From contig JAFYKY010000007.1 of NCBI GenBank assembly GCA_017537345.1, forward strand, positions 1 to 46,956: a DNA stretch of 46,956 nt, in the 5' to 3' direction. The notes under the pieces are model-generated. The model was not told where the DNA came from. It worked only from the letters and a program-made list of their open reading frames with translations, and ran no database searches. Of the stretch, positions 46,387-46,956 are shown piece after piece; the first letter of the stretch is position 1, and every line of letters starts with the position of its first letter. Position numbers and translations under genes: made by a program. Origin of the DNA: Clostridia bacterium (GTDB lineage: Bacteria; Bacillota; Clostridia; Oscillospirales; CAG-382).

Positions 46387-46956
46387 ATGAAAATCTATGA
46401 TATTTCTCAAGAGGTTTTCAGTTGCGAAGTATATCCCGGTGACCCTGTACCGGAGAAAACAGCGCTGAAATCAATGCAAGAAGGTGAAGTATATAATTTA
46501 ACTGCTTTTAGCATGTGTGCGCATAACGGCACACATATAGATGCACCATTTCATTTTATTAAAGATGGAAAAACGGTTGATGAGATATGTTTAGAGGCAT
46601 TTGTGGGAATGGCTTATGTGGCAGAGCATCATGGGATTGTCACGGGTGATAATGCTTCCCGGATACTTGAAAAAGCAAAAAAACAGAACCCGGAAGCGGC
46701 AAAGAGAATTCTGATTAAAGGAGATGTTGAAGTGTCATTAGAGGCTGCGAAGGTATTTGCCTCTTCAAATATTTTGCTTCTGGGAAATGAATCCCAGACA
46801 ATCGGTCCGCAAAGCACCCCAATGGCAGTCCATCTTGCACTCTTGGGTGCCAATGTTATCTTGCTTGAAGGAATTCGTTTATTAGAGGTGTCGGAAGGTG
46901 TTTATTTATTAAATGCCGCACCACTGAATTTATCGGGCGTGGATGGTTCGCCGTGC
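46387..46956 (+). CDS. cyclase-family (kynurenine formamidase-like) protein, 3' truncated by window edge
   Basis: An open frame from ATG 46387 (GAGGAG 12 bases upstream) runs to the window end, 190 codons without a stop. The metal-binding signature HNGTHIDAPFHF (about residues 46-57) marks the PF04199 cyclase/formamidase family, and LGNESQTIGPQSTPMAVHLALLGANVILLEGIRL fits its C-terminal half. Full-length members are about 205-225 residues, so only a short end is missing. The enzyme hydrolyses an amide or formamide of unknown identity. It is AT-rich compared with the core of the window, which suggests acquired DNA. Confidence 0.88.
   Translation, partial: MKIYDISQEVFSCEVYPGDPVPEKTALKSMQEGEVYNLTAFSMCAHNGTHIDAPFHFIKDGKTVDEICLEAFVGMAYVAEHHGIVTGDNASRILEKAKKQNPEAAKRILIKGDVEVSLEAAKVFASSNILLLGNESQTIGPQSTPMAVHLALLGANVILLEGIRLLEVSEGVYLLNAAPLNLSGVDGSPC

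Overview
The window reads as a stretch of chromosome from an endospore-forming Clostridia (Bacillota), probably an uncultured gut or rumen lineage. The evidence is spoIVB with spo0A, the Firmicutes-type order rplS-lepB-rbgA-rnhB-yraN, PerR with rubrerythrin, RNase J, KtrAB, strong AGGAGG-type ribosome binding sites, frequent TTG starts and consensus sigma-A promoters. There are no rRNA, tRNA, CRISPR, prophage or transposase genes. The core has moderate GC. Both edges (1-750 and about 46260-46956) are visibly more AT-rich and look like accessory DNA.

Layout. 1-749: a truncated four-helix-bundle protein and a hypothetical protein. 978-8878: an SGNH esterase, a DUF4886 surface protein, a degenerate SF1-helicase-like protein, and two tandem paralogous sugar-type solute-binding lipoproteins with no permease genes. 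8881-10746: a YgiQ radical SAM protein. 10858-13524: spoIVB, an inverted pcp, and spo0A. 13624-14547: perR-rubrerythrin. 14958-18956: MarR with a heterodimeric ABC exporter. 19067-22054: a serine hydrolase, a mini-protein carrying the OadB motif, a metallophosphoesterase and a DUF1540 protein. 22042-26407 (minus): thrC, yraN, rnhB, rbgA, lepB and rplS. 26923-31626: an orphan lipoprotein, an SDR reductase, RNase J and murA. 31697-34977: a DUF4855 surface lipoprotein and a methyltransferase. 35239-40151: YgjV, KtrB-KtrA, a serine hydrolase and NamZ. 40272-43066 (minus): DUF4956, a VTC-domain protein and a secreted helical-barrel protein. 43174-46024: an AAC(3)-family acetyltransferase and a metallophosphoesterase lipoprotein. 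46387-end: a cyclase-family protein, cut by the window edge.

How the genes work together. SpoIVB and Spo0A are sporulation proteins. PerR-rubrerythrin is a peroxide defence unit. MarR-ABC-ABC looks like a self-regulated efflux operon. KtrAB is translationally coupled to a beta-lactamase-fold hydrolase and NamZ, a pairing seen in peptidoglycan recycling. Several lipoproteins and surface hydrolases suggest use of extracellular glycans.

Most notable points. (1) The Spo0A receiver has Glu where the phosphorylated Asp should be and has lost one acid-pocket Asp. (2) The spo0A promoter is embedded in six TTGGCAA/TTGCCAA boxes spaced at 10-20 bp helical intervals. (3) The protein at 3806-5701 looks like an SF1 helicase without Walker A and with broken motifs II and III. 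(4) An 87-residue membrane protein carries the sodium-decarboxylase motif GGADGPTAI. (5) There are two families of intergenic hairpin repeats: GGGGTCCCC-stem-GGGGTG elements, and arrays of unlike hairpins joined by constant GTGATAT/ATATCAC linkers. All calls come from reading the sequence; no searches were run.
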